The notes under the pieces were generated by a model. That model did no database searches, was not told the origin of the DNA, and saw nothing but the letters and a program-made list of their open reading frames with translations. From Desmodus rotundus (lineage: Eukaryota > Chordata > Mammalia > Chiroptera > Phyllostomidae), in assembly GCF_022682495.2 (NCBI RefSeq), contig NC_071390.1, forward strand, positions 168,417,220 through 168,481,219: a stretch of 64,000 bases of DNA, in the 5' to 3' direction. The translations under genes were made by a program, and so were the position numbers. Of the stretch, positions 1 to 11,811 are shown piece after piece. Position 1 is the stretch's first letter, and each line of letters begins with the position of its first letter.

Positions 1-671
1 GTCTGTCCAGAAGGTATCCAGCCATACAATATGAAAAATAGAGGCGGTTACTGAAGAAGAGACAAGATACAAGAAACACTGTACTTAGTAGAATGGTGCC
101 CCAGTCCCCTTCAAAGTAGGCATCTTGGGATCTCACACAGTTCTCCCAACCACCATCAGCTGCCCTGTTGTACTTTCCAGAATCTCATCAATAGCCTGAG
201 ATTTCTTTTCTTTCAAAGATGACTATAGTTTTAGGAAATGCTAGAAGATGCAGCTCACCAAATCTGGGCTGTAGGGGTGCTGAGCCACTTGGGTGATTTG
301 ATGTTTTGCCAAAAAACTCTGCATGAAACATGATGCATGGGAGGGTATGTTGTGGCGACGAAGCTGTCAATCACCAGTTGCCCATAGCTGCGGCCTTCTA
401 AATCATCCAAATAGTTTCCATGGTGGAATGTTCAAGCTTAATGCAAAATTTGATACAGATTCATTGCTCTACTCACTCAGTCATTTTGAATGCAACAGCC
501 ACACAGTACAAATGCTCGCTCAAGTGCATCTACCACCCCCACTAGTACAGTGAAGTTGTCATTGTTCATGCATATGTGTTCCAGTCCAGTCTCTTTGGCT
601 GCCAGGTTATATCGATGTCACACAAACCTTTCTTGTTATATTAACAATGGCTGGACTTTTTCTGGACAGAC
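1..671 (-). mobile_element. Mariner-like DNA transposon, internally deleted, both terminal inverted repeats present
   Basis: The first bases (GTCTGTCCAGAA, then CCAGCCAT) are mirrored at positions 647-671 (ATGGCTGG, then TTCTGGACAGAC). This makes a TIR of about 25 bp with mismatches only in its centre. The interior read on the minus strand holds decayed mariner transposase sequence (separate entry). At 671 bp it is about half the usual ~1.3 kb of an autonomous mariner, so it is a deletion derivative. The left TIR begins exactly at the window edge, so the flanking TA target duplication cannot be checked there. Seen: TIRs and transposase relic. Inferred: superfamily. Confidence 0.85.
188..484 (-). 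pseudogene. Mariner transposase relic (N-terminal part joined to C-terminal part)
   Basis: Minus-strand translation starts at an ATG at 484. It gives a degraded mariner N-terminal DNA-binding region with in-frame stops (recognisable pieces IKFCIKLEHS and ETIWMI). After an abrupt internal deletion it continues in the catalytic C-terminal region, with EFFGKTSNHPSGSAPLQPRF standing where mariners have the conserved FLAKHQIT...PYSPDLAPCDFWLFPK block. The last catalytic aspartate motif is destroyed by frame decay (PRFGELHLLAFPK). About 60 codons of the distal frame remain open (188-370). The central catalytic region is missing, so it cannot encode an active transposase. Confidence 0.75.
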
Positions 672-1258
672 CTAGTATACCTTAATGATTTAAAGGTTGA
701 AATAGAATCTGTGCTCAGTTCTAGAACACACTGAGATATTGGATATCTTAGACGAAGAGATATATACCAACATTTCTTTGTTATTGGCTATGATAGGTGG
801 ATTAGAGGCTATAGCTCAGATGTGCATAAACATGGGTTTCCTAAAATTCCAGAATTTAACCCTCTGGAATAAGTGAGGCTAGAAAACTATAGAGGTGGGC
901 CTTTTTCTCTAGGTTTATTTGAGAGATCAGATCTCCCTAGAGAGAGTGAGATCCCAAGAGAATCCAGAAGCAGCTAATCCATATTGGGCCAAACTCCCTA
1001 TCCCAGATTCACCTATTAGGCAACTTAGAGGGTCTCAGAGGCTAGAATGTTTCTCACTGAAAGTTCTTTAAAAAAATTATTCGGACTGTTGAATAAAGGT
1101 TTCATCTGGATTCACATCCTGCCCCATTTTCCATAAATCTGGACATTGGGGTCTATAAAACCAACACAAGCCTTGAGTCTAATCAAGCGCATTGTCACTC
1201 ATTGATCATTTGAGAATCAGGGAGAGAGCTTTAGGAATAGAGGATCAGGAGCTAAATT
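672..1258. other. No recognised feature
   Basis: Moderately AT-rich single-copy-looking DNA. I see no long open frame, tandem repeat or familiar repeat. Confidence 0.4.
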
Positions 1259-1259
1259 G

Positions 1260-1447
1260 GTGAAATTCAGATGCTAATTCTGTCCCTTATTAACTGAATG
1301 CCCTTGAACGAGTGACTTAACCTCCCCGTGCAAAATGAGGATAGTAATACTTCCTACTCTATAGGGTTGTTGTGAGGCTTAAATGCATCAACATATGTAA
1401 CTTGTGTAAATCAGGGTGGGCGCTCAGTGGGTGCTTGACAAGTGCTC
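1260..1447 (+). repeat. MIR SINE, partial
   Basis: It follows the MIR core and 3' half in order: a divergent 'cttgaacgagtgacttaacct' core, 'aaaatgaggatagtaatact', 'atagggttgttgtgaggctt', then the 3' end 'gctcagtgggtgcttgacaa'. The tRNA-like head is missing or too diverged. Old mammalian fossil. Confidence 0.85.
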
Positions 1448-1449
1448 AC

Positions 1450-2050
1450 TGTCTCCTGTCTAATGCATAAAGGCTAAATGACTTACAGTAGCTTCTATTC
1501 AATGTTTCATGCATTCAAAATTAAGAAGCAACATCTATGTACTATGTGCAAGAGATTAGACCAACGCTTATCACAACTTTATATGCATATTGGTCACCTG
1601 GGCATTTTGTTTAAAAGCAGTTCCCATTCGATGGAGCTCTAAGATTTTTTAGTTCTCGAAGTTCCCAGCTGATGCCAATATTGCAGTTGGGTGGACCGTA
1701 TTTTGTGTAGAATGGGCATAGATACTTGTGCTATGGATCTATAAATCCATTTGGGTAGGCCTAAAGGAACAGGCTTAAGTGCTGCTTTCAGGTACAGACA
1801 TCTGGGTTTGGCTACCATGACATATTTCTTCATTTGCCTAAGTGCTCTCTCAATTATAATCTGTGTAATGCGTGTGTGCCCTACCGCTTCTGATTTACAG
1901 CTTACAGTCTTCTCATTACCTACTCTCGTAATTTTTACCCTAACTCCTTAATTAAGATAGAGCCAGAAAATATCCTTTGACCAAGTCACAGTTCTGACAA
2001 AACTGGATGCTTACAGAAAGGTTAAGTCAATAAGGACTTTTTTCTATTAT
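1450..2050. other. No recognised feature (weak hAT-like trace)
   Basis: The stretch near 1590-1640 (ttggtcacctgggcattttg) is weakly reminiscent of the MER5 hAT family, but too diverged to call. The rest is unassigned. Confidence 0.3.
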
Positions 2051-2051
2051 T

Positions 2052-2194
2052 AGTGTTCAAACTTTAGCATGCATTGGAATCACGTGGAAGAACCCTACCC
2101 CAAGAGCTTCTGATTTAGTAGAAGAATTAATATTTCTAATAAGGATCTAGATGATGCTAATGCTGCCAGTTTGAGAACCACACATTGAGAACCC
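2052..2194 (+). mobile_element. MER5A-like hAT-Charlie element
   Basis: It contains the recognisable MER5A order: 'caaactttagcatgcattgg', 'aatcacgtgg', 'gagcttctgatttagtag', 'gatgatgctaatgctgccag', 'tttgagaaccacac'. Non-autonomous, ancient, close to full length with both ends eroded. Confidence 0.85.
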
Positions 2195-2780
2195 TTGTCT
2201 TATACCAATAAGGTATGGGTGCCTGTGAAGAGGAACTGATGGTATTTGGACAAGAGGAACCAATCATATTTGATACCATCAAGTGCAAAAAATCACAAAT
2301 GCAATACACATGTAACCAAAGATTAAGGGTGTATAGAAAAGGATAAATTCTATTCCATCAAAACCCACAGCAGCTAAAACCCATTCAAAGCATCCAAAGC
2401 CCTTATTTGCTGTCAGCTGAGAGGGCTGTGTGAAATTGACGGAAATGACCATGTGTAAAGGCCAAAGCTCTTCTATCTGTATTTCAAGACCAAGTAATAA
2501 TAAGGCCTGGGAAATTTGCAAATATTTTATTGGAAAGTGGCATGAAAGGATCCTAGTGTGGGTACAATTATGTGTCAAATTTCAACATCATCTCCACTGC
2601 CTCCTGGAAGCTTTCTCTGATAGCTTGATGCAGAGGCCAACATTCCTTCCAGCGGGTTTTGTAGTGTCCATACCACTGAGAGTATTTATTCTTTTATGTT
2701 ACCTGGTTACATGTCTCTAGACTTGAAACTCATGGACAACACAGATCATCCTTTTATCTTTGTGTTTTTGGGGTCTATCA

Positions 2781-2782
<2 letters not shown>
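2195..2782. other. No recognised feature
   Basis: Open frames here overlap on opposite strands, show no domain and look like chance. Confidence 0.35.

Positions 2783-2816
<34 letters not shown>
2783..2816 (+). repeat. (GT)n dinucleotide microsatellite
   Basis: Seventeen uninterrupted GT units run into a short AT/ATGT tail. A probable length-polymorphic marker. Confidence 0.97.
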
Positions 2817-2824
<8 letters not shown>

Positions 2825-2825
<1 letters not shown>

Positions 2826-5370
2826 CATTTTTCATACCACAGATATATGTGGTGAATAACTGAATAAACAGCTTTTACCCCACATAGGTGATGAGTTTCC
2901 CCCCTCAATCCAAGCTTTCTGACGAGACCCTGAGACGGGGATCCCCATGAAGAACTGAAGAGCATGCTGCTGCAGAAAGGAAGAATGAGTTCTCAAACTT
3001 GACACCAGCACCTAGATTCCTCCTGTCATTCCCCACAGTGCAGATACTTAATGTATGGATGTGGCGCTAATGGAAAGGTGTTCCATGGAGCAGAGCAGCA
3101 TCCAAAAACCATTATGGCATTCAGATGCATCCCTGACCCAAGCAGTCACACCTCAGAATTCAAGATGTGAAACAATCGTTCAACTTCAGAGAGCAAGCAC
3201 AGATGAAGAAAGATTAGGCTTCGTGTGATTTAAAGCTGTACTTTAGAACTAAAGCCAGTATAAAACCCAGAATCCCATGGAAGTGGATGATAACAGAAGT
3301 GCCCGTAGTATTGAGACAAATATAGAAAATGTGAATGTTTTCAACTGGGAGGTTTCTGCGAGTTTACCATGATGGTTAAGCCTCAGAAAAAAACCCAAAG
3401 GGAAGTGAGTATGATTGGATTTGGAGAATGGCAAGTATTGTAAAGGCAACAAAGTGTTCCCTTCTTAAATGAGAAATCAAGGTGTGTCCTCGCTGGAGGT
3501 TTGCCTTTGATCTATGGGCATTGTATTCCAGCAACCAGTTCCCTTGCGGTGGTCAATAATTTAGGGTGATTTGTACAAAGCACCTTGCCAAAGCATGCAG
3601 ATAACACAACATCCTCCTCTGGCTGGCCTGCGATGGAGTCAGGCTAGTGGAACTGAAACGAATGCCTGATTTTCAGGCAGCGCTTAATCACACTTTCGGT
3701 TTGATTTACTAATGCTATTGTCTTTCCATTTTCTGTTAAGAAATTATTAGCAGGAAGTAACTGGGCCCAAACGCCACAATATGTTGGATCAATTTAAGAG
3801 ACAACATAGATCACCGGGATTTCTTTTGTCAAATGGAACCATTAGACTTGCATATTAAAAAAGTATATATTTCTGTTTCAAGTGTGTAAGTGATGCATTG
3901 TTTAACATTATGCAAAAGGCCACCAAGAAGGCAAGAGGAGGGATGTGAATAGATGGCAGGGAGAGGACAATAAATATGTTGTTGCACACGCAGCTTGTAT
4001 TTGATCAGGTGTACCTTGTTTTGTTGAAAGCAAATGCATTTTTCTCTTTTCCTTGTAAGGCAGCTTAGCATATTCTCAAGGTTGTCATCTACGAACTCAG
4101 AGAGAGAGTGCACTTTTTACTCTTGACACAAACATGCAGTGACTAAAATGTATTCTAACTCCAGCTAGCTACTTAGTATATGGCTTTCTAAAGTCCATGA
4201 TTTTGATGAACGTTCTGCTTAAAAATCAAACTCCAGACTGATTCTCTGTCTCTTTGTCCTCGTCTGATGCCTTTGCCACCAGTACTGCCTGTTTTTCTGT
4301 GTCACATCAGGTCTGTTTTTCGGTGTCCCACTGTCTTTTGCTATACAGTGCATGGACAGAGCAGCTGAGTAATTATGTCAGTGTGACTGCAATTTTACCT
4401 TTGGGGCCCTCTTGCTATGACTGCACACAGGTGACAGAACCGGGAATGGTGACATTCCTTGCCTGTCAGGGATTGGCCATGTGACTCTATCAACTGCCAG
4501 TACAGCAGGCAGCTGAGTCACACCAGTTAACCTTACAGCTTGGCAGTGTGAGTCTGAAAAAGGCAGGTGAAACGGGACCCCAGGCACTCTGTCCCCAAAG
4601 AGTTTGGCTCCAGATTGCAACTGAACAAACAAGATCTAAAGAGACAGTGTGAACCTGGGAAAGAAGGCTTTCCTGAGCTCTCATTCTAGCCCTATCTAAC
4701 CTTGGACCAGACCTTTAAGCATCCATTTTCTCACGTTTAAACTGGTGTTTCTGTTCTACCTCCCACATACATATGTTGTGAAGACCAGTAATAATAATGG
4801 TAATAATTTTTATCATTTAATGATTTAATAAATGGCTTTTGTATGCCTTTGGTAAGTAGAAATTAAAAAAGCACAAAAGCACTGAGGCTGAATGCATTTA
4901 CAAGAAAAGCAATTTGTACAAAAGCAAGTTGGGCAACAACAACAAATTGATTCATAATTAAATATTTTCAGCCACTGACTGCTTTTTCCAGTGTTAGCAA
5001 TGTGACTACACTACAATGTGGGTTCCTAAGATTTCGTGTGCTTTTAAGTATTTTTCCATGTTACTGATTTTGTTGTTGTTGTTTGCCTGTGTTTTATTGT
5101 CTCCACATTTCTGATTTACTTCCAGCTGATTTTTTTCTTGTCTTTGCTATTTGTAGTCATGGAAAGGTGCTCATTTGGTTTGCTTTTGAGTAATACCCTA
5201 CTGCTGGACATTTTGTTTGTTCTGATGAATCTCTTGTTATTGTCATTTAGATTGTGCCTATTTACGTACTTATTCAAAACCTAGAATGCCTACTTTGGGT
5301 CAGTGAACCAGGGCTAGTCAAAATAAAGAAGAAGATATATAATGGAGACTGAAATGGCTCCTGTCTTATT
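2825..5370. other. Mostly unassigned, repeat-poor stretch
   Basis: I see no gene and no young repeat. A repeat-free block at about 3540-3830 mixes GC-balanced and AT-rich words and might be conserved non-coding DNA, but this cannot be tested from one sequence. Faint MIR-like wording occurs near 4640-4790. Open frames of 60-94 codons overlap on opposite strands and carry no domain. Confidence 0.3.
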
Positions 5371-5374
5371 GCAC

Positions 5375-5750
5375 TTGAAGAAATACTGAGGATCTAACAT
5401 GTGCCAGATACTGAACTTGGGGCTGAAGCAAAGGTAGTCACCCTGACAGGCAGGATCTTTGCCTTCAAAGGGCTTATAATCTAGTAGCAAGAGATAGACT
5501 ATAAATAAGTAAACACACAAGATCAAGTGCAAATTCCACAAAGGATATCAAGCAACTTGATGTGCTAGGGAGAAACTCAGTGTGTAAAAATCAAACTGTG
5601 GATGGAAGAAGAACGTGATCAGGTCTAGGGGCAAAGTATTCCAAGGACACTTACAAGACTCTATCTAGAATAGGGATTTTGAGAAGAAGAAAGATGACAT
5701 AAGATTGGAAAGATTATTTGGGAGAAATTCTTTGAGAGCAGTGAATGTAA
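5375..5750 (-). repeat. L2 LINE 3' region, antisense
   Basis: Words such as 'catgtgccagatactg' and 'gggcttataatctagtagc', followed by 'agatagactataaataagta', are the reverse complement of the L2 3' end (CTAGA...GAGCTC...GTGCCTGGCAC). The distal half beyond about 5600 is weak. Confidence 0.65.
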
Positions 5751-5759
5751 CAGAGGCAG

Positions 5760-6213
5760 TGTTAGGTGTTGAATGGTGTCCCCTCCCAAAGATGTTAAAA
5801 TTCTAACCCCCAGTACCTATGAATGTGACCTTATTTGGAAACAGGCTCTTTAAAGATGATCACGTAACAACAAGGTCATTGCAGTGGGCTCTCAACTAAT
5901 ATGTCTGTATTTATCTAAAAAGGGGAAATTTGGACACAGAGACAGACACATGCAGAGAGATACCACATGGATATGAAGACAGAGATCAGGGGGAGCTATC
6001 TACAATCCAATGAACACCGAAGATTTTTAGAAAAACCACCAAAATCCAGGGGAGAAGCATGGGGCAGAGTACCCCTCACAGCCCTCAGGAGGAATCACTC
6101 CTATCCACCCCATAATCTCAGATACCCAGCCTCCAGTACTGAGACAATAAATTTCTCTTTCTTAAGCCACACTGGTTGTGGTACTTCCTTATGGCAGCCC
6201 TGGCAAACTCACA
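5760..6213 (+). mobile_element. ERVL-MaLR LTR (MLT1/MST type)
   Basis: It begins TGTTAGGTGTTGAATGGTGT and contains 'aacccccagtacctatgaat', 'gtgaccttatttggaaacag', 'acaataaatttctc' (polyadenylation signal AATAAA), 'aagccacactggttgtggta' and 'ggcagccctggcaaactcac'. This is the full order of a MaLR LTR, from TG to a degenerate CA end. I see no internal retroviral region on either side, so it is a solo LTR. No clean 5-bp target duplication is visible. Confidence 0.88.
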
Positions 6214-6574
6214 TGGGCATTGACCCCAAATCCCACAGTGCTGTGGCTGGCTGTGTCCCTGTACCTCTGTATGTGGTATGGTGTGAGAACATTTTTTAAA
6301 ACAACCCACAGGAAGTCAATACAATTCACCTGTACTGGGATCCATAAAATAGATGAAACCCATTGTCTTAACATATGACATTTTGGGTTTTTTTGTGGTA
6401 GGCAATAGGAAACCTTTTGAAGGATTTGAAGAGATAAGTAAGATGAACCAACCTAACTTTTGCCCTTATTTTCCAGCTTAAGGGTTGCTTATAAACCCAT
6501 GCCATCCCTCCCCATACCATTGGCTGATTTCACAGTGTTCTGAGCACTGGTTTCTCTGTCTCTCTCCTGCTGCT

Positions 6575-6682
6575 AACTGGGAAGCATCGGAGACCAGGAA
6601 CCTTATCATATAGTTCTGGATCCCCAGCACCTCTCCCAGCACTGGCGTTTAGTAGGTGCTTAAGAATTACTTGTTTGATGGT
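6575..6682 (+). repeat. L2 LINE 3' end
   Basis: Ends with 'ctggatccccagcacctctc', 'agcactggcgtttagtaggt', 'gcttaagaattac', matching the sense L2 3' terminus. The 360 bases before it (6214-6574) show nothing I recognise. Confidence 0.6.
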
Positions 6683-6689
6683 AAATTTC

Positions 6690-7770
6690 ATTATTTTCTC
6701 ACTTTTTACTTTGATATAATTTCATGCTGTCAGAAAAGTTTCAAGAATAGTACTAAGAACTCTCATCTTCCCTTCTCCTGATTCATAAATTATTAACATT
6801 TTTTTCCTATTGGCTTAATCATTTTCTTCCTCTCTCTACATAAGCATACTATTTTTTTTTCCTGAACCAATTGAGAGAAAATTTTACTCATCAAGCCTCT
6901 ACTCTTGAAAGCTTTAAAGTATACATTTCCTAGGAGGAAAAAAAGCATTATCCTATGTAATCATAGTAAACCTATTTAAATCAGGAAGTTAAATATTAAT
7001 AAATACTTTTATTTACAGCCAATATTGAAATTGTTCCAATTTAGTTCTTTACAGAACAGTTTTTTCTGACTCAGGATTCAGTGCAAAATCATCCATTTAA
7101 CTTATTTGTCATGTCTCCTTAGTTGCCTTTAATCTGGAAATATTTACTACCCTTTCATTGTCTTTCATCATATTAACATTTTTGATGAGCTCAGATCAGT
7201 AACGTAGAATATTTCTCAACTTAGTATGTCTAATCCTTTCTGATGATTTGATTTAAGGTATGCATTTTTAGGCAGGAGGGCCACAAACGTAATCACATCT
7301 TTCTCGGTGCATCACAGTATGAGGCACAGAATGTCAATTGATTTGTCCTAAATGGGGCAATTTTTGCTTTGATTTCTTGGTTAAGATAATGATTGTCATG
7401 TTTCCCCACTTAGTTACTACTTTTCCTGTAATTAATAACTTGTGGAGAGACACTTTAAAATCTTATAAATATTTTACTCCTTTTGAAATTTTCACAGGCT
7501 AGTTTTAGCATCCATTGCTGACTTCTGTGATTCCATTATTATTATGGTGATTGTACAATGGCGATTATTCTGCTTCATGTATTCTACATTTATTATGGGC
7601 TCTGTGTGGGCTCATTTATTCTTATTTTAGTAAATGGATTATAACTCATTAATATTACTATGTATTTTAATGTTCAAACTGTCTCAGATTTGTCTCCCAG
7701 AAACCACTTAAATCTCTACTTATTTATTTAATGATTGAATGAAGTGACATCTGAACTAGGTCTTTGTTGT
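6690..7770. repeat. Ancient L1M-type 3' UTR sequence
   Basis: It contains a run of phrases common in old mammalian L1 3' UTRs: 'aatcatccatttaacttatt', 'tgtcatgtctccttagttgc', 'ctttaatctggaaatattta', 'taatcacatctttctcggtg', 'ttagcatccattgctgactt'. AT-rich, no open frame. Orientation not settled. Confidence 0.6.
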
Positions 7771-7797
7771 AATAATAGGGGCTTATTGATCAAATAT

Positions 7798-8300
7798 GGC
7801 AGCACAATCTACAATAGCCAAGTGCTGGAAGCAACCTAAGTGCCCATCAGTAAAAGAGTGAATCAAAAAGCTGTGGTTCATTTACACAATGGAATACTGC
7901 ACAGCAGAAAGAAAGAAGGAGCTCCTACCCTTTGCCATGGCATGGATGGAGCTGGAGAGCATTATGCTAAGTGAAATAATCCAGGTGGTGAAAGAGAAAT
8001 ATCATATGATCTCACCTATAAGTGGAATCTAATCAACAAAACAAACAAGCAAGCAAAATACAACCAGAGACACAGAAATAAAGACCAAACTGACGGTAAC
8101 TAGAGAGGAGGGGGGAGAGGGATAATAGGGGATAATTGGGGAAGGGCCATCAAGGAACATGTATAAAGGACCTATGGACAAAGCCAAAGGGGGCAAGTTT
8201 GAGGGTGGGAGGTGGCGATGGGTGGGGGGAATGTGGGGTGTGTGGGGGTGAAAATGGAGACAACTGTACTTGTATAACAATTTAAAATATTTTTAAAAAA
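7798..8300 (+). mobile_element. Bat-type LINE-1, 5'-truncated (end of ORF2 plus 3' UTR)
   Basis: It opens inside the ORF2 tail (agcacaatctacaatagcca, ggaatactgcacagcagaaa, agcattatgctaagtgaaat). It then passes into the G-rich chiropteran 3' UTR ('aaccagagacacagaaataa', a run of gggggagaggg blocks, 'ggagacaactgtacttgtat') and ends ATAACAATTTAAAATATTTTTAAAAAA. The reading frame ends normally but the copy lacks more than 90% of L1. It supplies a colinear reference for the inverted copies elsewhere in the window. Confidence 0.93.
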
Positions 8301-8439
8301 GGGCAAGTTTAGGAAAATGGAAACACATAAACAAAGAATTTAGAAACAGAATTTCATAAGGGTAATGTGGAAACTAGGTTTAATAATACTATAATACTTA
8401 TTTAGGCATATGGAGGAGATAAAAAGTAGTTACGTCAGG

Positions 8440-8515
8440 AAAGAAGGAAGGGAGAAAGGGATGGATGGATGGAGGGAGGGAGGGAGGAAAGGAGGGAGAG
8501 AGAAAGGGAAGAAAA
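8440..8515 (+). repeat. Purine-rich GGAA/GGGA/GGAT simple repeat
   Basis: Interrupted (GGAA)n, (GGAT)n and (GGGA)n blocks. Could be length-polymorphic. Confidence 0.9.
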
Positions 8516-8763
8516 TACTGCATTAATAAAAACAACTTAACTGATTATCTTATTTTCTACACTTTCTAAAAGGAAGGAGAGGACAGAATTCTGTTTCCAA
8601 AGGCCATTCGTAGGAGCTTGTTCAGGGTGTGTGCAGGAGAAAGAGGATGGAGGGAGGTCTTGGGATAGAAGTCAGAAGCAGTTTAATTCTAGAAGTTTGT
8701 AAGAATAGCTTCCCAAAATACTGTAAAATACATGAGTTTTATGACTTTTGAGGACCCTCCCAG

Positions 8764-8859
8764 AGTCACTTTTTTAAAAAAAATATTTTATTGTTGTTCA
8801 ATTACACTTGTCTTCATTTTCTCCCCACCGCTCTACCCCACCCCAGTCAAGTCACTTTT
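8764..8859 (-). mobile_element. Minimal LINE-1 insertion (about 76 bp) with target duplications
   Basis: The core 8774-8849 is the antisense of the L1 extreme 3' end (tattttattgttgttcaatt, then tctccccacc) with its poly(A) tail as T-rich sequence on the left. AGTCACTTTT flanks it at 8764-8773 and 8850-8859, an exact 10-bp TSD. It is a complete insertion event that copied only the last ~60 bases of L1 plus the tail. Confidence 0.88.
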
Positions 8860-9444
8860 AACAACACAGGAGGCTCAATTACCTTAGAGACCAAGAGCTG
8901 TATGGGGTATTTCAGAAGGTTGGGTTAAGGTACTACCATGACCCAAGGAGGCTTAGAGACAACATTCCCCACACTCAAGCAATTCAAAGGAATTAATCAA
9001 TGGCCATTTTAGCAAAGACTAAAATCAAAAGTTGATTTTAGTTGAGGTTCTCCGAATTTTCTTAATTGCATGAGACCTCTCTTTCCAACAGAATTTTGCA
9101 TTATGCTGTGCACTGGGAGGCAAAAACAAACAAAGAAACAAACAAAACCTTACATGATTCAGAATAAGATTCAGAATATAGATTATAGTTGGTTTAGATA
9201 AAGATACAGGATATGTATTTTTTTAACCTGTAGTGTAAAAATGAATGAAAATAAAACCATTGTCTAAAGAAGGCAACCACAAATGGTGTTGCAGTCTATG
9301 CTTTAATGTAGCCAGTTATCAGTGTTAGACAAAAAGTTATTAAAGGAATTTCCAAATTTCTAAAAGGGAAGCTGGACAAATGTCCAAAGGAAAAAAGAAC
9401 TAAAGCGGGGTGGAAAAAGAGAAAGATATAAGCAAGGTGAGTGG
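8860..9444. other. No recognised feature
   Basis: AT-rich, with an A-rich (AAACA) patch at about 9124-9148. Nothing else supportable. Confidence 0.4.
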
Positions 9445-9450
9445 GATGGT

Positions 9451-10034
9451 ATGATGCCTGATTTTATGTGTCAACTTAACTGGCCACAGTGCCCAGATTC
9501 AATATTATTTCTGGGTGTGTCTGTGAGGGTGTCTTTTGATGAGATGAGCGCTTGAATTGGTATGCTGAGTAAAACAGATTTTCTTCCACAGTAGAAGTGG
9601 GCATAATCCAATCCATTGAGGGCTTGGATAGACCAAAGAGTGGAGGAAGAAGGAATTCACCCCTTTTCCCTGCTTCATTACTTAACCTGGGACATCCTAT
9701 GACATCTTCTACCCTCACACTGAGATTCATTCCCGTGGCTCCCTTGGTTCTCAAGTCTTCAGGATCATACTGAATTATATCATTGGCTTTCCTGGGTCTC
9801 CTGTTTGCAGAGGGCAGAGCGTGGAATTTCTCAGCATCCAGAGACACATGAGCCAATTTTTTAATATCTATCTATCATCTATCTATCTATTTACCTATCT
9901 ATTTGCCTATCTCTGTGTGTATATATTTATGTACATACATATATATGTATATATGTGCACATATGTATGCCTGTATATGTATATATCCTGATAACCTATT
10001 GTTTTTCTTTTTCTGAAGAACCCTGACTAATAAA
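9451..10034 (+). repeat. Old LTR-like interspersed repeat with flanking 6-bp direct repeat
   Basis: It begins with 'tgatgcctgattttatgtgt' followed by 'caactta', and ends 'gaagaaccctgactaataaa'. Between them are phrases typical of one common mammalian repeat (tgtgtctgtgagggtgtctt, tgagccaatttttt). GATGGT occurs immediately outside each end (9445-9450 and 10035-10040). The TG start, the ...CTAATA end and the flanking repeat suggest a solo LTR; I cannot name the family. A second, shorter copy is at 34064-34408. A 126-codon antisense open frame lies inside and is not a gene. Confidence 0.6.
9864..9986 (+). repeat. (TATC)n / (TGTA)n microsatellite
   Basis: ATCT tetranucleotides grade into TATG/TGTA and TATA repeats. 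They lie where related repeats carry their A/T-rich segment. Confidence 0.92.
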
Positions 10035-10040
10035 GATGGT

Positions 10041-11810
10041 TTCCCTGAAGGTTCCCAATAGACCTTTCTCTACCTCCTCAGTTTGCCCCAGGCCACACTG
10101 TCAAGCTTCTTGGAGTTGGAGTTCTTTCAGCACTGGGAGCCTCAGGTTGGACTGCTTAATTCCTTTTCTTCATTTTTAGGTTGAACACCTTAAATATCCT
10201 TAGTACAGTTTTAGTCATAATAATAAGATCATTTCCACAGGGGAGTGTCATGAGGCCTAATTAGTACCTACAGAGAACTCTGTGATCTCACAAGGAGAGG
10301 AGTGCAAAGCCCGATTAGACCTGAGAACCAGAAATGGCTGAAGAGATTGCTCAATTTAGTTAGAGCCACAGTCATCCAACTCACTGAAGAAAATGTGAGT
10401 CTCTCCATGGGGTTGCTCCCCAAGGTCAAGATTTTATAAAGTCAATATTCCCCATCGGAACGGTACGTTTTGATTGCAGCGACCTGTGAGGCAGCCTGCT
10501 GCTATGGAAAGGATGGATACACAAGAAATTGGTTCTAATCCAAGTCAGTCTGCCTCTACTTGGCAGGGCAAAAATTAATTGGTTAATTCACAGCTTTGGG
10601 TGTAGCTTACTCATCTATACATTGAGTGGCTTGAAGCAAATGACTTCTAAAGTTATTTCCCCTCCAGCATATTCACGGCTGAAGTTCTTAGTTTATACAT
10701 TAGACAAATTCATTTCAATCAATATCTACTGAGTAGGTTCTATGTGGCAGGCATTGTGGTAGCTCTTAGGCAAGGTGTGCCTCTTTGCCCCCTTTTAATA
10801 GCACTATCTACATAGAAGACAGTGTGAATCATCACCTTTCAGTATTGTGCGATATTATGGCCCTAAAGGCTCAAATAATGAAGTCTAAATTCCCACTGAA
10901 CAGGAATAGAAAGATGAACTGAGCTGCACTGGTTTGGGGTAAACTTAAGCTTCTTCAATGATGTCTGCACTGGATTTTGAAATATGAATAAACGTTTCCT
11001 GAGAAGCAAAGTGGATGAGGGAGGAGTTCAAGGAAAGCATCCTGGTGAGAAAGAGAAGAATGTACAAAAGCATGAAACATGGGTGAAGATTCTCTAGAAT
11101 ATACACTTCAAGGGGGCACAGAGGTGATGATACAATATGCTCTTATATGATGATGGGTCTCACTATATAAATGTGATTTTTAAAAATCTTTCCAAGCTCA
11201 CAAAAATACTTCTTATTTCTTATTTGTAGTCAAAATTTGTTCAAAATTTCTATATCACAAGATCCAAAGCAGATGAGTAAAGCAATATGGAATCAAGCAA
11301 ACAATGCCAGCAAAAGCTTGCTTTGCATTTTCTGACCTGTTACAACAAGAAAAAGAATGCAGGGTTCCTGTTGAGGCATATAAACCCACCACTGAATTAG
11401 CTTTATAGGGGAATTCACAGTGTCTATGTTTGGCTTCTTCCAAAACTTGTCACAAAGAAGTGCAAATAAGGAGACCAGAAAAGCTAGCCAAATCCTCTCT
11501 AAAATTATCCCTGTCATCAGAAACAATTAATACTATGTGCTGCACAGTATTGTTCTAGGAAAAGGAGCCAAAGGAGTTTAGGGAGATTTGCAGATCATAT
11601 AATTTTGTAACTAGAGTTTATGGTTGGCACACTGGTTGGTGTGTCAAAGCTTAATTGGTGGGAGGATTCGAGGGAGTTCAAAGGAAGTTATCCAATGGGT
11701 TCATATAACATTACTAGAGGAAGGAGGTAGTTATATATAACATTCTTGGGAAATTTGTGTTTTTTATTTCCATTTGGAGCTAATCAAGTTGATCTGTGTC
11801 AATGGAACCC
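10041..11810. other. No recognised feature
   Basis: Unassigned AT-rich DNA. A 67-codon plus-strand frame (10529-10732) and 62- and 77-codon minus-strand frames (11255-11526) have no recognisable domain or splice context. Confidence 0.35.
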
Positions 11811-11811
11811 T

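Noticed and set aside
2783..2816. CRISPR-like or other spaced repeat array
   Set aside because: A plain dinucleotide microsatellite. No repeat-spacer array was seen anywhere in this eukaryotic window.
5760..6213. Part of a provirus with gag/pol beside the LTR
   Set aside because: Neither flank contains recognisable retroviral coding sequence; it is a solo LTR.
9476..9856. 126-codon minus-strand open frame
   Set aside because: It lies antisense inside the LTR-like repeat 9451-10034 and has no domain.
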